The notes under the pieces are model-generated. The model was not told the origin of the DNA and searched no databases. It saw nothing but the letters and a program-made list of their open reading frames with translations. From Desulfonatronum thioautotrophicum (lineage in GTDB: Bacteria; Desulfobacterota; Desulfovibrionia; Desulfovibrionales; Desulfonatronaceae), in the NCBI RefSeq assembly GCF_000934745.1, contig NZ_JYNO01000001.1, positions 930,001-994,000 on the forward strand: a DNA stretch of 64,000 bases, given 5' to 3'. Position numbers and translations under genes: made by a program. Of this stretch, positions 61,445 to 64,000 are shown piece after piece (position 1 is the first letter of the stretch; every line of letters begins with the position of its first letter).

Positions 61445-63370
61445 CTACTTGACTTCAGTGTAGTCCGCGTCCACGACATCGTCGTCCTTTTTGCCCCCGC
61501 TCTGCTGCCCTCCCGCACCGGCCTGGGAGCCTGCTTGCGGTCCAGCCTGGGCTCCCTGGTCACCGGCATTTTTCTGGGCGTAGAGTTGTTCCGCCAGCTT
61601 GTGGGAGGCCTGGGCCAAATCTTCGGAAGCACGTCGGATTTCAGCTTCGTCATCGCCGTCCATGAGCTTCTTCAGGCTGTCGATCTTGGCCTCAATCTCA
61701 CCGCGCAAAACCGAATCCAGCTTGTCACCCAGATCGCTGATGGACTTCTCCGTGGCATAGATCAGGGAGTCGGCGTGGTTGCGGGCTTCGATGAGCTGCT
61801 GCTTCTTCTTGTCCTCGTCGGCGTGGGCTTCGGCGTCTTTGACCAGATTCTGGATCTCGTCTTCGGAGAGCCCACTGGAAGCGGTGATCCGGATGGACTG
61901 TTCTTTGCCCGTGCCCAGGTCCTTGGCCGAGACATTGACGATGCCGTTGGCGTCGATGTCAAAAGCCACCTCCACCTGAGGCATGCCCCGGGGCGCTGGC
62001 GGGATGCCGGTCAACTCGAAGCGGCCCAGGGTCTTGTTGTCCCCGGCCATGGGGCGTTCGCCCTGGAGCACATGGATGGAAACCGACGGCTGGTTGTCCG
62101 CGGCCGTTGTGAAGACCTGGCTTTTGCGGGTCGGGATGGTGGTGTTGCGCTCAATGAGTTTGGTGCATACCCCGCCCAGGGTTTCGATTCCAAGGGACAG
62201 CGGAGTGACGTCCAGCAACAACACGTCCTTGACGTCTCCGGCCAGGATACCGCCTTGAATGGCCGCGCCCATGGCCACGACTTCGTCCGGATTCACGCCT
62301 TTGTGCGGTTCGCGGCCAAAGAAGTCCTGAACTTTCCTCTGCACCAACGGCATCCGGGTCATGCCGCCCACCAGGATGACTTCATCGATGTCCGAAGTTT
62401 TCAAACCAGCGTCGGCCAGGGCTTTCTTGCACGGTTCGATGGTCCGATCCACCAGGTCTTCCACCAGCTTGTCCAGCTTGGCCCGGGAAAGCTTGATCAA
62501 CAAGTGTTTGGGGCCATTCTGGTCCGCAGTGATAAACGGCAGGTTGATTTCCGTCTCCATGGAGGTGGAAAGTTCCTTTTTGGCCTTTTCACCGGCTTCC
62601 TTGAGCCGTTGCAGGGCCATACGATCCTTGGAAAGGTCGATGCCGTTATCCCGCTTGAATTCGCTGACAAGATAGTCAATGACCCTATGGTCGAAATCCT
62701 CGCCGCCCAGGAAGGTATCCCCGTTGGTCGCCCGGACTTCAACAACATTGTCACCCACCTCCAGGATGGAGATGTCGAATGTTCCACCACCCAAATCGAA
62801 AACAGCCACTTTCTCGTTTTTCTTCTTGTCGAAACCATAGGCCAAAGAGGCTGCCGTGGGCTCGTTGATGATCCGCTTGACTTCCAGCCCGGCGATCCGC
62901 CCGGCGTCCTTGGTGGCCTGACGCTGGCTGTCGTTGAAGTAGGCCGGAACGGTGATGACGGCATCGGTGACGGTTTCACCCAAATAGGCTTCCGCGTCGG
63001 ACTTCAGCTTCTGCAAAATCATCGCTGAAATTTCCGGGGCGCTGTATTTCTTGCCATTGATGTCCACGTAGGCATCGCCGTTGCTTCCCTCAACGATTTT
63101 GTAGGGGCAACTGTCTTTCCAGGAGTTGATCTCCTTGGTGTCAAAACGGCGGCCCATCAGCCGCTTTATGGCAAAAACGGTCTTCTCCGGGTTGGTGACG
63201 GCTTGTCGCTTGGCAATTTCACCGACCAGCCGTTCCTTGTCGGTGAAGGCAACAATGGACGGAGTGGTCCGCCCCCCTTCGGGGTTGGTGACGCACTTGG
63301 GCTCTTTGCCCTCCATTACGTACACGCAACTATTGGTTGTTCCCAGATCGATACCGATGATTTTTCCCAT
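61445..63370 (-). CDS. dnaK: DnaK, Hsp70 chaperone
   Basis: 641 residues with the Hsp70 nucleotide-binding domain [32 protein letters not shown] and [11 protein letters not shown]. The linker [12 protein letters not shown] leads into the substrate-binding domain and a helical lid; the tail is Gly/Gln-rich and ends in DADYTEVK. The preferred start is ATG 63370, ten bases after AGGAGG; an ATG three codons earlier lies too close to that site. It follows grpE by 77 bases in the usual grpE-dnaK order. Confidence 0.97.
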   Translation of the reverse strand: MGKIIGIDLGTTNSCVYVMEGKEPKCVTNPEGGRTTPSIVAFTDKERLVGEIAKRQAVTNPEKTVFAIKRLMGRRFDTKEINSWKDSCPYKIVEGSNGDAYVDINGKKYSAPEISAMILQKLKSDAEAYLGETVTDAVITVPAYFNDSQRQATKDAGRIAGLEVKRIINEPTAASLAYGFDKKKNEKVAVFDLGGGTFDISILEVGDNVVEVRATNGDTFLGGEDFDHRVIDYLVSEFKRDNGIDLSKDRMALQRLKEAGEKAKKELSTSMETEINLPFITADQNGPKHLLIKLSRAKLDKLVEDLVDRTIEPCKKALADAGLKTSDIDEVILVGGMTRMPLVQRKVQDFFGREPHKGVNPDEVVAMGAAIQGGILAGDVKDVLLLDVTPLSLGIETLGGVCTKLIERNTTIPTRKSQVFTTAADNQPSVSIHVLQGERPMAGDNKTLGRFELTGIPPAPRGMPQVEVAFDIDANGIVNVSAKDLGTGKEQSIRITASSGLSEDEIQNLVKDAEAHADEDKKKQQLIEARNHADSLIYATEKSISDLGDKLDSVLRGEIEAKIDSLKKLMDGDDEAEIRRASEDLAQASHKLAEQLYAQKNAGDQGAQAGPQAGSQAGAGGQQSGGKKDDDVVDADYTEVK

Positions 63371-63447
63371 GCTTTTCATTCCTCCTAAACACGATTTTTG
63401 TTCAAACTAAGCTTGTTTGCCCGCTTGTAAAGGGGCTCATGAAAAAA

Positions 63448-64000
63448 TTACACACTGCATTCCATACTCACCAGCACCTTGGCTGGACGGAGCAGACGTC
63501 CTTTGAGGCGATACCCTTTTTGCACCACCTGGCAGACCTTTCCGGGATCCAGGTCCGGATGTGGCTGTTGGGCCAGGGCTTCATGCCAGTTGGGATCGAA
63601 ATCCTCTCCAGCCTGGCCCAGCGGCTCCAACTCATGCCGACTGAGGATATCCAGGAAAAGTTTGCGGGTCATTTCGACCCCATTGAGCAGTTCCCTGCCC
63701 GTTCCGGTTTTGCCGCCGTGTTCCAGGGCCAAATCCAGGTTGTCCAAAACCGGCAACAAATCCTCCAGCACGGATTCCGTAGCGAATTTGCAAAACTCCT
63801 CTTTTTCCCGGTGGAGGCGTTTTTTCAGGTTTTCCGTGTCCGCGGCCATGCGCAATTTTTCATCCTGCACTTTGGCCAGTAGCTGGCAGCTGGGGCAGAC
63901 GGTCTCTTCGCAGAGCCGGGCCAATCGCTCCGCATCGATGGTTTCCGGTGTTTCCGCTTCCTCCGACCCATCCAGGGTTTCATGAAGATTGATGTTGACA
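63448..64000 (-). CDS. grpE: GrpE nucleotide exchange factor (5' end outside window)
   Basis: About 184 residues are visible and the frame is open to the window edge, so the start lies beyond it. A long coiled-coil carries AADTENLKKRLHREKEEFCKFA, followed by the GrpE head domain with LPVLDNLDLALEHGG and the beta-wing ending KGRLLRPAKVLVS. Unusual for GrpE, two cysteines (CEETVCPSC region) lie just before the coiled coil. It exchanges ADP from DnaK. Confidence 0.93.
   Translation of the reverse strand, partial: VNINLHETLDGSEEAETPETIDAERLARLCEETVCPSCQLLAKVQDEKLRMAADTENLKKRLHREKEEFCKFATESVLEDLLPVLDNLDLALEHGGKTGTGRELLNGVEMTRKLFLDILSRHELEPLGQAGEDFDPNWHEALAQQPHPDLDPGKVCQVVQKGYRLKGRLLRPAKVLVSMECSV

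Noticed and set aside
61249-61653. N-terminal extension of the LpoA-like gene into dnaK
   Set aside because: It is out of frame with dnaK codons, runs through the dnaK terminator, and would bury the lipoprotein signal peptide.
1-64000. CRISPR arrays, rRNA genes, prophage structural genes
   Set aside because: No regularly spaced repeats, rRNA-like segments or phage proteins were seen on either strand.

Overview
This window reads as chromosome of a sulfate-reducing bacterium of the Desulfovibrionales type. The main reasons are a complete dissimilatory sulfate-activation and reduction module (sat, aprB, aprA, qmoABC), a periplasmic class III tetraheme cytochrome c3, and menaquinone made by the futalosine route (mqnA, mqnB, mqnD) finished by a MenG/UbiE methyltransferase. 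Base composition is moderately GC-rich and most genes have strong AGGAGG-type ribosome binding sites. The genus cannot be fixed from the sequence alone.

Layout. 1-13.9 kb is housekeeping: clpP (3' end outside the window), trigger factor, tRNA-Leu, mqnD/mqnB, a DUF2065 membrane protein, menG, a long acidic coiled-coil protein, cytochrome c3, an M16 metallopeptidase, adk, mqnA, a small membrane coiled-coil protein and tRNA-Thr. 14.1-23.6 kb is an accessory type I restriction-modification operon on the minus strand. Its order is hsdM, a chimeric DUF1016-like gene, a 45-residue ORF, hsdS, a RAYT (REP-associated Y1 transposase), an AlbA_2/ATPase gene and hsdR, all joined by 4-base stop/start overlaps. 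Short palindromes of the kind RAYTs are associated with lie in frame inside hsdM and inside the RAYT itself. 23.8-25.2 kb is scar tissue: a frameshifted copy of the gpmI 3' end joined to a GGDEF remnant, then a PNPOx-like gene. 25.2-29.5 kb holds gpmI and three envelope genes (deacetylase, GT2, GT4). 29.5-33.8 kb holds a SplB-like radical SAM gene, a rhomboid protease and an RluD-CoaE fusion between two inverted 229-bp MITE-like elements. 33.8-41.1 kb holds trxB, a PpiD/SurA-type foldase, aconitase, a small coiled-coil gene and a divergent EPSP-synthase-fold gene.

41.5-50.7 kb is the energy-metabolism core. sat is preceded by a sigma70-like promoter overlapping a Rex-like operator. aprBA follows after a strong hairpin, then a terminator, then qmoABC and another terminator. 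Sat activates sulfate to APS, AprAB reduces APS to sulfite, and QmoABC is thought to pass electrons from the menaquinone pool to AprAB. The futalosine genes and menG in the same window make that quinone. 50.7-54.3 kb holds rpmE, prfA, prmC and lpxC. 54.4-64 kb holds a conserved small protein, the gatC-gatA-mnmA-mtaB translation/tRNA-modification cluster on the minus strand, and grpE-dnaK followed by a LpoA-like lipoprotein.

The least ordinary features are the RAYT translationally coupled inside a restriction operon with palindromes read as in-frame peptide inserts, the unannotated 45-residue ORF before hsdS, the Rex-like site at sat, the paired MITEs and the divergent AroA-like protein. All family assignments come from reading motifs by eye; no database search was run.
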